A DNA stretch of 64,000 nucleotides, taken from positions 605,851 to 669,850 of the forward strand of contig CAKOGP040000002.1 in assembly GCA_933822405.4 (NCBI GenBank), given 5' to 3'. This DNA comes from Cylindrotheca closterium. Taxonomy: Eukaryota; Bacillariophyta; Bacillariophyceae; Bacillariales; Bacillariaceae. Positions 49,209 through 60,108 of the stretch are shown piece by piece. Under the pieces are notes generated by a model. That model had not been told where the DNA came from. It saw only the letters and a list, made by a program, of their open reading frames with translations, and did not search any database. Position 1 is the stretch's first letter; every line of letters starts with the position of its first letter. Made by a program: the position numbers and the translations under genes.

Positions 49209-50486
49209 ATGTACCAAGATGAATATCAAGTATACGAGCTCTTAGATCGTTGGAATTCATTGGGTCCTCCGAAACCAGATGGGGTGTCCACCTTCTTTGC
49301 GCAAAATCCTTCAGCTGCCAAACGCGTCTTTGCGCACGGTCAAACCCTTCTTCACAAATGTTTGCAGCACTACTCCAACCACACGGATCTTGTCGAGATT
49401 TTTATTGAATCCTTTCCCGAATCTCTTTGTATGGAAGATACGGAAGGTTACATGCCAATTCATCGGGCGCTGACCGCGGAAAAGAAACCTGATTTGCATC
49501 TTGTCAAGCTGCTGATACTGAAAGCACCAGAAACCATACTGGACTCTACCAAAGCTGGGGAATTCCCATTACACCTTGCTTCTCGAAACTGCGATGCAAG
49601 TGTAGTGAAGTTTCTGCTGGAAAGTTTTCCAGATGTCGTGCAATATCGAGATGGTGACAACAAATTTCCAGTCGATCATGCACTCGAACAACACGATGTG
49701 GACTTGGAAGTTGTAAATCTTCTCTTGGAAAAACATTCCGTTTCATTGACGCTTCTAGACGATACTGGTCACTTACCCTTACATCGGCTATTGAAACGAA
49801 ACAATCGGCGCCTTGACGCAGTCGTAAATGCATTGACAGAATGGTGTCCTGTAGCACTGAGGTTTCAAGATTCGTATGGACAAACACCACTACTACAAGC
49901 TTGCTCACAAAACAACACTCTTTCACAAATATATAGCCTTGTTCGAAGTTGGCCAGAACAAGTGACGACACAAGCTACTGTAAACTTCTACGAAACAGAC
50001 TTCAATCGAGAGCTCTTGCCCTCGGCTCTGATATCCAAATCTGCAGTCTTGGATCGAGTTTCACAGTGGATTGAAGTTCGTCCAGACGTCCTTCTCGCTC
50101 CTGATAGTCAAGGACGTCTTCCCCTGCATTATGCAGTGGTTTCGCAGTCCCGAGAGGCCGCTCGGATTGTCCAACTGTTCCTAGACGAAGCACCAGCATC
50201 AGCATCGACTGAAGATGAATATGGCAGACTACCATTGCATTATGCGGCTGCAACACCGGGCTGCAAAGGGAGTTTGGTGAACGCATTGATTGATTCATAT
50301 CCAAAGGGTCTAGAACATGCTGATCAAACTGGACGTCTTCCATGGCACTATGCCGAATGTGCCAGAAATGATGGTTTCTTTGATCGAACATTGGAGCTCT
50401 ATCCAACTATGGATACGGATTTAGATTATGTACCCGATGAAATTCGATGGGATATTATGCAGGTGATACCGGATAACATGTATTAA
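49209..50486 (+). CDS. Ankyrin-repeat protein
   Basis: A 425-residue protein built almost entirely of ankyrin-like repeats of 33-37 residues with the diatom-type pattern GxxPLHxA / xVVxxLLExxPxxxxxxD. Clear units include GYMPIHRALTAEKKPDLHLV, GEFPLHLASRNCDASVVKFL, GHLPLHRLLKRNNRRLDAVV, GQTPLLQACSQNNTLSQIYS, GRLPLHYAVVSQSREAARIV, GRLPLHYAAATPGCKGSLVN and GRLPWHYAECARN. No other domain, signal or membrane segment is present. Such proteins are abundant in diatom genomes and act as interaction scaffolds; the partner is unknown. It diverges from the UBL/SIM gene with 276 bp between. Confidence 0.88.
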   Translation: MYQDEYQVYELLDRWNSLGPPKPDGVSTFFAQNPSAAKRVFAHGQTLLHKCLQHYSNHTDLVEIFIESFPESLCMEDTEGYMPIHRALTAEKKPDLHLVKLLILKAPETILDSTKAGEFPLHLASRNCDASVVKFLLESFPDVVQYRDGDNKFPVDHALEQHDVDLEVVNLLLEKHSVSLTLLDDTGHLPLHRLLKRNNRRLDAVVNALTEWCPVALRFQDSYGQTPLLQACSQNNTLSQIYSLVRSWPEQVTTQATVNFYETDFNRELLPSALISKSAVLDRVSQWIEVRPDVLLAPDSQGRLPLHYAVVSQSREAARIVQLFLDEAPASASTEDEYGRLPLHYAAATPGCKGSLVNALIDSYPKGLEHADQTGRLPWHYAECARNDGFFDRTLELYPTMDTDLDYVPDEIRWDIMQVIPDNMY

Positions 50487-50769
50487 ATTCACTTTTTCAA
50501 GGAATGTCTACTGGGTCTAGTAGCAGCAGGTAGTATCACATACCTCAAGTCTGAAATCCATTGTCGTCTGCAAGTCGACGAGTTACGGGATTCAGTCAAT
50601 CACTAACAAGGACATCAGTTTCATATTGTGTTACCATCCAACATCACCTCGACTTTTCAACATCCGCTTCTTACTACTGCTATACTTTGGAGCATCTTGA
50701 AAGCCACCCAGTGATAGTGCGCTTGGAGAGACGGCGAGCTTGTTTAAGAAAAGAAATTCAATCCAAAGC

Positions 50770-51870
50770 ATGCAAACGACCGATTCACAACTGGAGACCT
50801 TTGCCGAGAATGTGGAATTCTTGTGGAAGCAGGCGAATGTTCCAGTTTTGCCTTGTCCCCCAAGCCCGATTCAGTTTCTACGAGATCATATTCAGTGTTC
50901 AAAACCTTGTATTATTCGCAATGCGATAACGGATGAGAATGGTGTTCCAATGAGACTAACTTTGGACGACATTGCGGAACGTTTGGATCCAAAGAAGACC
51001 ATGTTGACTGTTGATGTGACACCAGACGGCCATGGCGATAGTGTGAGGACAATGTCAGATGGATCTTCAATATTTATCCAGCCAGCAGAGTGCGAAATGA
51101 CAATTGAAGAGTTTCGGCGGCGGTTGCGAGGGCAGACACCTGCTCATGACAGAACGAATATCGACTTAAATGAACGTCCAATCCTTACCGATTCTATAAC
51201 AAGACTCTTGTCTGCCTCCAAAGAGATACCAGACGAGTCAGTTGTGTACTACTCCAGACAGAATGACTGTTTGAGAAAGGAACTCCCCGACTTGTACAAG
51301 GCATTCCCGCCAGGCATTGCTTGGGCCGAGGAGGCGCTCGGACCAGAGCAACCTTTGGATGCCGTCAATCTGTGGGTGGGAAACGAACGAGCTATATCAT
51401 CCATGCACAAAGATCATTATGAAAATTTATTCTATGTCGCAAGTGGGGAGAAGGTATTTACAGTGTGCCCTCCAGCCAATGTTGCGTTCCTTTACGAACA
51501 ACGCCAATACCGTTCCGGGCGCTTCCAAGTCAACGAACAGAGTAGGGCATGGGAAGTGTTTGCAGAAGACGATGATACCAAAGCTCACTGGATTGCTCCT
51601 GATGTTGCCATACTGAACAGTGATAAAAGAGACCTCCTATTGGAAGAGTATCCGTTGCTGAAGCATGTCAAGCCGTTGGAAATTCGTGTCCGCGAAGGAG
51701 AAATGTTGTATTTGCCATCGCTTTGGTTTCACCGCGTCACACAGTCCTGCGAGACAGTTGGCGTCAATTACTGGTACGACATGCGATTTGACTCTCCATC
51801 ATGGTGTTATTTCACATTTCTCCAGCAACTCCAGCATATCAAAGAGGTGGAGGACCCGAGCACGTCGTGA
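50770..51870 (+). CDS. JMJD7: JMJD7-like JmjC lysyl hydroxylase
   Basis: A 366-residue protein from the ATG at 50770; upstream the frame is open only from TTG. It matches JMJD7: VPVLPCPPSPIQFLRDHIQC, KPCIIRNAI, VTPDGHGDSV, then LDAVNLWVGNERAISSMHKD and HYENLFYVASGEKVFTVCPP, with Fe(II) ligands His213, Asp215 and the distal His about 321 in LPSLWFHRV, and the NYWYDMRFDSPSWCYF ending. In animals JMJD7 hydroxylates a lysine in DRG1 and DRG2 GTPases. The last 32 bp overlap the tail of the convergent aspartic protease gene. Confidence 0.92.
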   Translation: MQTTDSQLETFAENVEFLWKQANVPVLPCPPSPIQFLRDHIQCSKPCIIRNAITDENGVPMRLTLDDIAERLDPKKTMLTVDVTPDGHGDSVRTMSDGSSIFIQPAECEMTIEEFRRRLRGQTPAHDRTNIDLNERPILTDSITRLLSASKEIPDESVVYYSRQNDCLRKELPDLYKAFPPGIAWAEEALGPEQPLDAVNLWVGNERAISSMHKDHYENLFYVASGEKVFTVCPPANVAFLYEQRQYRSGRFQVNEQSRAWEVFAEDDDTKAHWIAPDVAILNSDKRDLLLEEYPLLKHVKPLEIRVREGEMLYLPSLWFHRVTQSCETVGVNYWYDMRFDSPSWCYFTFLQQLQHIKEVEDPSTS

Positions 51871-53080
51871 CAAGATGTTGAAAACTCTTGAGCCATGTGA
51901 TATTCAATTTGGCTTGTTTGCACCTATCTATTGAAACAGCGGGTTGACGAGGAATGATCTTTACTGTCCGAGATGCCATGTCCACAGTCAAACTCTCGCA
52001 CTGGGTCCAAAATGTACAACCCAATGCAACAATATGTGGATGGTTTCGTACGTCCCGAAACCATGGAAGTCGAAAGGATGAAAACACCCAATATTGATCC
52101 GAACTTGTCAATACCAAAGGTTGTCGACTCTGGGATACTGTAGAGACTGAAATTCCGTCTGGGACAACATCTTTGTTGCCTCGCCTGTTGTGAAGCTCCT
52201 CCATTAATGAGTCGGAGAACACGCATCCTGTCAATCCTGTATCGAGCACCAACCAAACGGGGCGCTGCAAGTTGGATGCAAGAATGCTTTCGGTCACACC
52301 ATCATTCCAGCGAATCTTGAGTGACTCACAATCCACCGCGTAGTGATACAAGTCTGGGCCATACGGTCGGAGATCGACCAAAGGAAAAGCTGCCGGGTTT
52401 CGTTTGTCAATCAAAGACCTTTGACTCAGCTGAAGATAGTTCCGAGCAAATGATATTGTAAAAGCAGAGATCCTTTCTCGAGTTAGTTGCTCCAAGAAAG
52501 TTGGTCGATTGTCGTCGATATTGACCAAACCAGCAAAGGCACTTCCTGCTTCTTGGTTTGGTTGCTGTGTCTCCTCCATCCCCACCACAAGGTTCTCAGT
52601 ATCAATGACGGAAGAATTCGTCAATATTGTAACATATGGTATCTTCTTCCAGTCCATTTCACTAATGTCTTGACCATATTGCTCTTTAGTCATGGGATAA
52701 GTTGTCCTTTCTGTGACACTGGCCAAACTTGACGGAACTGTCAAGAATGGAGATCCAGTATCCACCACGGCGTAGTACTTATCATCGCGCTCATCATTAT
52801 TCGCCACTAATATCTTAATCGCCCAGGATCCACCTACAGGAAGAAAGCGGAGGGGAATAATCACCGATGAAGAATCATCGTGTTGTAGTTGTTTCTCAAC
52901 AAACCACGATGACGGAATCAGTTGTCCTGTAGACACAATAACAATCGAAAGGAATTCATTGCGATCAATGACACTGCTGAATCGCGGCAACAAAAGAGCA
53001 TCAGCGCAGATAAGTAGATACGATAAGCAAGTCAAGAGGGCCAATACTTTGCGTGCGGTCGCTAATCTTTGCTGTAACAT
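51839..53080 (-). CDS. Pepsin-like aspartic protease, secreted
   Basis: A 413-residue protein with an N-terminal hydrophobic signal (VLALLTCLSYLLICADALLL). Two catalytic Asp motifs are in place: YYAVVDTGSPFLTV at about residue 107 and VWLVLDTGLTGCVF at about 280, with the bilobal spacing of A1 proteases. Other A1-like parts are SAFAGLVNI, ALGCTFWTQ and the final hydrophobic strand. The second motif DTGLTG departs from DTGTS/DSGTT but keeps Asp-Thr-Gly. A vacuolar or extracellular location is likely. It overlaps the JMJD7 3' end tail to tail by 32 bp. Confidence 0.78.
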   Translation of the reverse strand: MLQQRLATARKVLALLTCLSYLLICADALLLPRFSSVIDRNEFLSIVIVSTGQLIPSSWFVEKQLQHDDSSSVIIPLRFLPVGGSWAIKILVANNDERDDKYYAVVDTGSPFLTVPSSLASVTERTTYPMTKEQYGQDISEMDWKKIPYVTILTNSSVIDTENLVVGMEETQQPNQEAGSAFAGLVNIDDNRPTFLEQLTRERISAFTISFARNYLQLSQRSLIDKRNPAAFPLVDLRPYGPDLYHYAVDCESLKIRWNDGVTESILASNLQRPVWLVLDTGLTGCVFSDSLMEELHNRRGNKDVVPDGISVSTVSQSRQPLVLTSSDQYWVFSSFRLPWFRDVRNHPHIVALGCTFWTQCESLTVDMASRTVKIIPRQPAVSIDRCKQAKLNITWLKSFQHLVTTCSGPPPL

Positions 53081-53234
53081 GTTTATTGGATGATCAATTT
53101 TGCTACACAGTATTCATATTCAAACCTATTTTATAATATTTTTCTTATATTTTATATTCTTTTATCTTTTTAAAAAAATAATATTTATCTATTCTAAAAT
53201 TATGGATTCATACCGGTACCGGTATTGCGTATCG

Positions 53235-53350
53235 TACCGTACACGTTTAATCCATATTTACAGTAGGAGTCATTTTGCACTTAACACTGTGACATAATAT
53301 GGGATTTTACATTTTGTTTGCAGACGGGAATTCATACGTAGCTAAAGTAC
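53235..53350 (+). repeat. Left terminal inverted repeat of the 53-kb element
   Basis: Outer end near TACCGTACACGTTTAATCC, inner end near ATACGTAGCTAAAGTAC. Confidence 0.8.
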
Positions 53351-54445
53351 CATGCTCTACGGATGGTATTTCTGCCAGTTTTTTGCCCGAGTATGCCCGG
53401 TCTAGCATCCTCGCGCGATGGCGCGAAATACATGGTTGACATCTAAAAGTTTTGGCGTAATCCAAAACTTCGATATTTGAAACCCACAAAAGATTTTTGT
53501 GATCCACTGCCTGAATCGACGATGGAAACTCCCATCTGACGTGTAGTAACAACATCTGTACTTGTAGTCTTCTTGCGACTTGTTTACGAAAAATATCGGA
53601 CACTTTCTCTGGAAGATCGAGTTACATTCCCATCCACTGTAATCTTGTAGTTGAGTCAGTCTCAACAAAGCGAGGGAAGACATCATCTCGAATCTCCAGA
53701 TTCATGATCTTTGATGATAATGAGAGAAATGCGTTTTGTCACTCCAATGTTTGATCGTCGAGTCGCATTTCCACTACCTACTCACTCGCATATACTGCAT
53801 GATGTGATTGTTGTGTCCGAATATCTGAAATACTGCGGGGTGTGATGAAATGCGGCATGGTGTGATTGTTGTGTTAATGACATCTTTATGATTGAAAGAT
53901 GTTGGGTGTCCACTATGCAACTACAAATAATTTGAAACACTATAAGCAAGCGATCTATAATAACTATTAGTGGGCATATTGTTGGGTGCTTCCACTATAT
54001 TCCGACCTGCTGTAGTGATGGACACTTCATGCATAGATTCTTTGACCGAAGAACCATCACAGCAGAAGTGTACATCCACGGATTTATTGAACTCGACCCA
54101 CACCCCATCTTTCAAGAGTACATGCTAGGGCAGTCCTAACACAGCTGGTCTGGGCTAGGCGCCAAACTATCATTAGCGGGTTTTTATGGCTTGCTCAAGC
54201 TTTGGTCGTCCGACTTGTGTTGGGACACACAGTTTTAAACTCCTCGCTCCTGAGCCTAGCTAGTTGACTGGAGGAGTGGACTGCTTATGATCCGAGGATA
54301 CGAAATGGAGATGTCAAGCAAGCATAACATGGAGATTGCAAACGGAAACGATGACAACGCACAACATTGATTGTATGCCAATAAGCTGCACGATGATGTC
54401 AAGGAATTGCCATTTTGTGGGTGAGAATCCTACTCGTAGCGCTTA

Positions 54446-54562
54446 GTACTTAAGCTACGTATGAATTCCCGTCTGCAAAGAAAATGTAAAATCCCAAATT
54501 ATGTCACAGTGTTAAGTGCAAAATGACTCCAACTGTAAATATGGATTAAACGTGTACCGGTA
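54446..54562 (-). repeat. Right terminal inverted repeat of the 53-kb element
   Basis: Reverse complement of the left repeat; the outer end reads TACCGGTACACGTTTAATCC on the reverse strand. Confidence 0.8.
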
Positions 54563-54827
54563 TGCATGCGTTGTCACAGGGGAAGTTTGACTAGACTAGC
54601 TAGCTACAGTAGTGTGTGTCACTCTACGGTAGCTAGAGCACAGTCAGTTTATCCGCTCCTCGGCATTACTTGTGAAAACGAACACCGGTAAAAATACCGG
54701 TTTATGGCATAGCGCTATTAAAAAAAAGAATCCGACGAACCAAAGAAAAGGGAGACGGCAAAACAATACTTGAACAACATCGAAACAGTAGGCCAAACAA
54801 CAAAAGTCTGGCGATAGTGGAGGTAGG

Positions 54828-55760
54828 ATGATTGAGAACTTTCGACAGGCTGTCGGCCTTGGAAATGTATTTCGGAGTGCAACTACAGATGTCCTGGGGG
54901 GAACAGATGTCTCGCAGTTGGAAGGATCAGACAAATTTGTCGCAGAAAAGATGGGTCTGATATTGGACCTAAGATTCAAGCATGAAATCGACGATCCAGC
55001 AGCACAAAAGTGGTTGGCCGAACAGGGAATCCAATGGATAGAATCTGCTGACTCCTATAGTGCTATTGAAAAACGGAGAACTGCGATAAGAATCAGTGTC
55101 CTATCCATGGACTACATTGACAAACACTGGTCAAGTCCGGCAGAACAGCAGAAAGCGGCGGATGTGCAGCCCGAGGAAGTAACACAGCTTCGAATCGAGA
55201 AGTTGAATGAACGTGGCCTTTTCGGATTGAACCAGCTCATTCTAGAATCTGGAGGTGTTGGAATATGCAAGACGCTGATGATCATCACCCGACGCTTTGA
55301 AGCGAACGCTGACGATGTCATACTGATTGAATGTGTGCAAGGCAAGGACAGGTAAGCTTGGGCATTTCGCACGAATCACCTTTCGTTAGAAACTCTGCGT
55401 GCAGAATTTTCAACGCTACTCCACTAACCATGATGAATAAGGACCGGAATGTTGGTAATGTTGTTACAGGCCTTAACAGAATTCTCCGACGATGTCATTA
55501 TCGATGACTATATTGCGTCCGATAATATGGCGATAAAAGCGTTAGGAGAACGAGATTACAGTGGAGGATTGGATCATGAAATCTTTTCAGGAGCCACAAA
55601 GGAAGCAATGGTTTCGACCCTCGATTATTTACGCCAAAAGTATGGTTCGATATCACCTGGCTACTTCGATCATATTGGATTCAACAATATTTGGAGACGG
55701 AGATTACGATGTTGTCTAAAAGTAACCCAGGCTTCCACAGATAGCAGGATGTACTGGTAA
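54828..55760 (+). CDS. PF13350-type tyrosine/serine phosphatase-like protein, paralog 1 (altered P-loop)
   Basis: Exons 54828-55351 and 55442-55760 with a 90-bp GTAAGC..AATAAG intron encode 280 residues. The start MIENFRQAVGLGNVFRSATTD is followed by MGLILDLRFKHEIDD (family Asp/Arg motif). The catalytic loop spans the intron: VILIECVQGKDR joined to TGMLVML. The CX5R of this family keeps Cys and Arg, but the preceding, almost invariant His is Glu. After it, SDDVIIDDYIASD fits the family's helix. No targeting signal is seen. The copy may be catalytically impaired or a binding-only protein; that is inference. Confidence 0.78.
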
Positions 55761-56054
55761 GAAGAAGGTCCTAAGGAGCGGTTCATGCAAGCAACAAAGC
55801 CTATTCAAAAAGACGTTGAATCTTAAGATTATACAAAAGGGCTCTTGAAATCTTGCGACTTCTAACCAGTTTGAAAAAGGTATTACACCATTGGTTTGAT
55901 CATGCACAAAAAACAAAGCGCTTCAATACTTCCTTCTGTATTGCAATAGAAATTCGGGCGTCATTTTGCGTTGCGTTCGTTGCGTTGCAAAAGTCCGAGA
56001 TTATTCGACTAGTTCGACTGACTACAGTAATCACAACAAATCAAAATCAACATC

Positions 56055-57083
56055 ATGCATATTTTCTCGAGATCAAGTCTGGTGGAGACTATGATTAAGA
56101 ACTTTCGACAGGCTGCCGGTATTAGAAATGTCTATCGGAGTGCATCTACAGATGTTCTTGGGGAAGCAAAAGCCTTGCAGTTGGAAGGCGTGGACAGATT
56201 TGTCGCGGAAAAGCCAGGTCTGATACTGGACCTGCGGTCCAAAAATGAAATCAACGAACCATTGGCATGCAAGTGGATGGCGGAGCAAGGAATCCAGTTG
56301 ATAGAATCGGGAACACTGGACTCCTATGATGATATAGAAAAACGGAGAACTGTTGTACGGATCAACGTCTTATCTGTACCGCGTCTGATAGACTTTGTCG
56401 ATCGGGATTGGTTGAATGAAACAGAACTACGAAAGGCAGCTGAATTGCAGAATGCCGGCTCGGCCCAAGGACAAATGATGCTTCGAATTGAGAAATTGAA
56501 TGAACGTGGCCTTTTCGGATTGAATCAAATCATCTTAGAATCTGGAGGTGCGGAACTGTGTAGGGCATTGAAGATCATTGCGGTACGGCTAGAAGAAAAT
56601 CCTGACGATGTCATACTAATTCATTGCGTTCAAGGCAAAGACAGGTGAGTCAGTGAGTCGTACATTGCTGAATTCATACAACAATGTCACTTGTGGGAAA
56701 ACATGATGTACTGACTTCTGCAACATCGTCTCAAAATCCAATACTTTAGGACTGGAATGTTGGTGATGTTGCTGCAATCTATTTCGGGGGTCTCGGACGA
56801 TGTCATTGTCGAAGATTACTTTGCATCCGACAATAGGTCATTAAACGTTGGCTCAGCAGCAGCGACAGCAGCCTTGGGGAAACGGCAGTATGGGAAATTG
56901 GATGGGACCCTCTTTTCACGAGCCACACCAGAAGCCATGGTTTCGACTCTTGCGTATTTGCGTCAAAGATACGGTACGATATCACCTGGCTACCTGGATT
57001 GTATTGGATTCAATAACAAGTGGAGGCGGAGAATACGCTACCATTTAAAAATATCTCGTCAACCCCCAAGGAGTCGGATATGA
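56055..57083 (+). CDS. PF13350-type tyrosine/serine phosphatase-like protein, paralog 2
   Basis: Exons 56055-56644 and 56750-57083 (105-bp GTGAGT..TTTAG intron at the same codon as in paralog 1) encode 307 residues. The Met at 56091 aligns with the paralog 1 start, so the first 12 residues are uncertain. The canonical loop VILIHCVQGKDR-TGM is intact. Other shared parts are IKNFRQAAGIRNVYRSASTD, KPGLILDLRSKNEI, LRIEKLNERGLFGLNQIILE and the C-terminal YLRQRYGTISPGYLDCIGFN. Bacterial and plant relatives dephosphorylate phosphotyrosine or phosphoinositides. The direct tandem pair and shared intron show a local duplication. Confidence 0.83.
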
Positions 57084-57299
57084 AGTCAATAAAAGCGAGA
57101 CACATGATAAACTTTTCATTCGAAGAGCCGCTGCGTAAGAGAGCTTTTGCAACTTTGCAAAGCCAACAGTATTAAACCATAGTCCTACCATGCCATCCTT
57201 TCTGCTTTTAGTGAATGCTATAAAGAGTAATCAGCAGCCTTTGTTGCCCGCATTCCAACTTCGACGTTCATCGAAAGTGGAAGAAACCCGGATATATGA

Positions 57300-58088
<789 letters not shown>

Positions 58089-58220
58089 AAGATTAATAAC
58101 CAATGCATGTACATACCATTTGACTATGATAAGAGTTCTTGGAAGTGCAAAAGCATAATGCATATCTTCAACCCAAAGAAAGCAGCAAGGCAGAGAGGAT
58201 CAAAGACGGACAAGATACAT

Positions 58221-59809
58221 TCAACTCTTTTTCGCCATAGTCTCAATCCTATCCCAATCCTTTCGTAAATTATCTTGTGGGTCGGATTCCGATTTATCAC
58301 CTTCTTGCCAACCCATCTTTCTCAGCAACTGATTTCCAATATTGTCTGATCCCAATGTATCGTTAGGAACAGTTGCTGGTTCCATGGCCTCAGTTGGATC
58401 GCCTATCCTACTTGCGCTTGGAGCATTCAATCCTCCTTCGATTCCATGCAAGTCCCGTCGCCTCTGGGCCCGATCAGTATAGGTTCCTGCTTGTGACTCT
58501 TTCCGTTTGAGAACTGCTTGCCTAGCCTCTTCAAGTTTGACCACGTTCTGCTTGTGCATTTCGGAGTCTCGCTCGTGCGACCTCAATTTCTCAACCGATT
58601 GGAATTTTCGTTTGCAGAGCATACAAATGGGCTGTCCTTTCTTGGTCCATCGGATTTTTTGTCTTGATTCATCCCCTTCTTCTAGTTGCGCTTCAGCCTT
58701 AATCTCTACTTGCTTCTCCCTCCATTTCTCAATATTAGCAATGCGTTGCTGTTCTTCCTTTGAAACCAAGGGGGCCTGATGTTTGTATCGGGCAATTGAA
58801 GACTTGCTTCCTTTGATCTTCTTGATGGTCTTCAAATTAATCGCAATCATCGGCTTTGGTTTTGCAATCGCGGAAACAATGGGCTCAACTGTCACCTCCG
58901 ATGCTTCCAGCGGCCCTCCACCACTCTTCTCTACCTTTACAAATGGAGGATCTTCTTTCTCGTCGAAACGAAAGTAGGATTCCTTCTTGTTGCTGTAGTA
59001 GAGTTTGCTTTTTGGATCGTAGAAAAAGTCACTCAGCGCTTCATAGAACATTGCCGATCGATTGTCAAAAACAAATGCGGATCCATCCTTGTCAAACGAA
59101 GGAGGCCATTCGGGTTCCACTTCTGGAGATGGTGTTCGACGGTCACGGAATCGATCGTGACTTCGTCTACTTCTAGATCTAGAACGATGCCTCCCATCGT
59201 CATATCTATCATCAAAACGATCATCATAGCGATCATCGTAATGATCATCATAGCGATCATCGTAATGATCATCATAGCGATCGTCGAAGTGACCACCGCC
59301 CCGACTGTCAGAACGAGAGCGTCTGCCAAACCTGTCTTCATCTAGATGATCACGTGGTCTTCGAGGAGGGCCATCATATCCACGATCAAACCGTCCCCTT
59401 CGTCCATCTTCTGGATGGCTATGGCGGTCTCCTCCTGATCTTCGTCGATCATCGTACCAATCATCACGATTGCCACCTCTTCCAAATCCTGGATTCTCCT
59501 CCATTCTTCGATCGTCTTTGATGAAAGTAATTTGCAAATATAAATATGTGAGATCAACATACTGGCGCCAGAAAATCAGAATTTTGTGACATGAGAGCCA
59601 ATCTGACCATAAGAGGAATCACTTCTGCGGGGCGGTGGCCCATAGTACTCTTCTGTAGCATATCCTCGCTTCGAACGATCATTTCGTGGGCCTAAACCAT
59701 CGCCGTTTCTCCTGTGCGCGCTACTGTTGCTTCTAGGCCTTGGATTATGCTTGTCGTCGCGTGGAAAACTCTCGTGGTGTGGCCGCGAGGACCTCTCGTC
59801 GTCTCCCAT
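58221..59809 (-). CDS. OCRE, zinc-finger and G-patch RNA-processing protein (RBM5/10-like without RRMs), two exons
   Basis: Exon 1 59608-59809 and exon 2 58221-59515, with a 92-bp GTCAGA..TCAAAG intron, encode 498 residues. The first ~210 residues are Arg, Asp, Ser and Tyr rich, with tandem DDRYDDHYDD units (about 144-174) and RSRSRSRRS. An OCRE domain is at about 214-252 (FVFDNRSAMFYEALSDFFYD). A C2H2 finger is at about 364-388 (CMLCKRKFQSVEKLRSHERD). A G-patch-like IGNQLLRKMGWQEGD is near the C-terminus. RBM5, RBM10 and plant SUA share OCRE, finger and G-patch and act in spliceosome assembly; here no RRM is visible. Confidence 0.85.
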
Positions 59810-60108
59810 GGTTCTGGCTGGTGCAATAAGATGAATTCAAACCAGAACTCTGCAAGTTCTACCGTGCTTCGTGAGGTTTGTTTTTGAATACCTGCTCGAC
59901 TCTAGCGGTAGGCGGTAACACCGCACACACACCGCCGGTACCATGCAGTACACGTGTTTTCAAGATTGGAAATTCGAAAAAGGACAGAAAGGCAGACAGT
60001 CATAGGTGATTGATTGATTGATTCAATGATTCAATGATTCGTTCGACCAACGTTTTTTTAATTTTATTTTATGTGCAAAATGATTGTGACGCAAACACAT
60101 TCATTCTC
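59810..60108. other. Spacer with GATT repeats, no gene seen
   Basis: 299 bp with a GATT/AATG tract at 60007-60040 and GGTACC-like words near 59937. Contains the OCRE gene promoter and the MATE copy 1 3' flank. Confidence 0.5.

Larger units (their letters stand above)
53235..54562. mobile_element. ~1.33-kb element with ~116-bp terminal inverted repeats, non-autonomous
   Basis: The stretch 53235-53350 is repeated in reverse at 54446-54562 with few differences; shared runs include CACTTAACACTGTGACATAA, GGGATTTTACATTTT and CAGACGGGAATTCATACGTA. Between them are ~1.1 kb without a full gene. On the reverse strand two short open stretches (53402-53686 and 53921-54115) look protein-like, for example SITTAGRNIVEAPNN, but carry no known transposase signature. 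Long TIRs around a non-coding core fit a defective DNA transposon or foldback element. Target-site duplications cannot be fixed because both edges lie in GGTAC-rich sequence. Confidence 0.7.
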
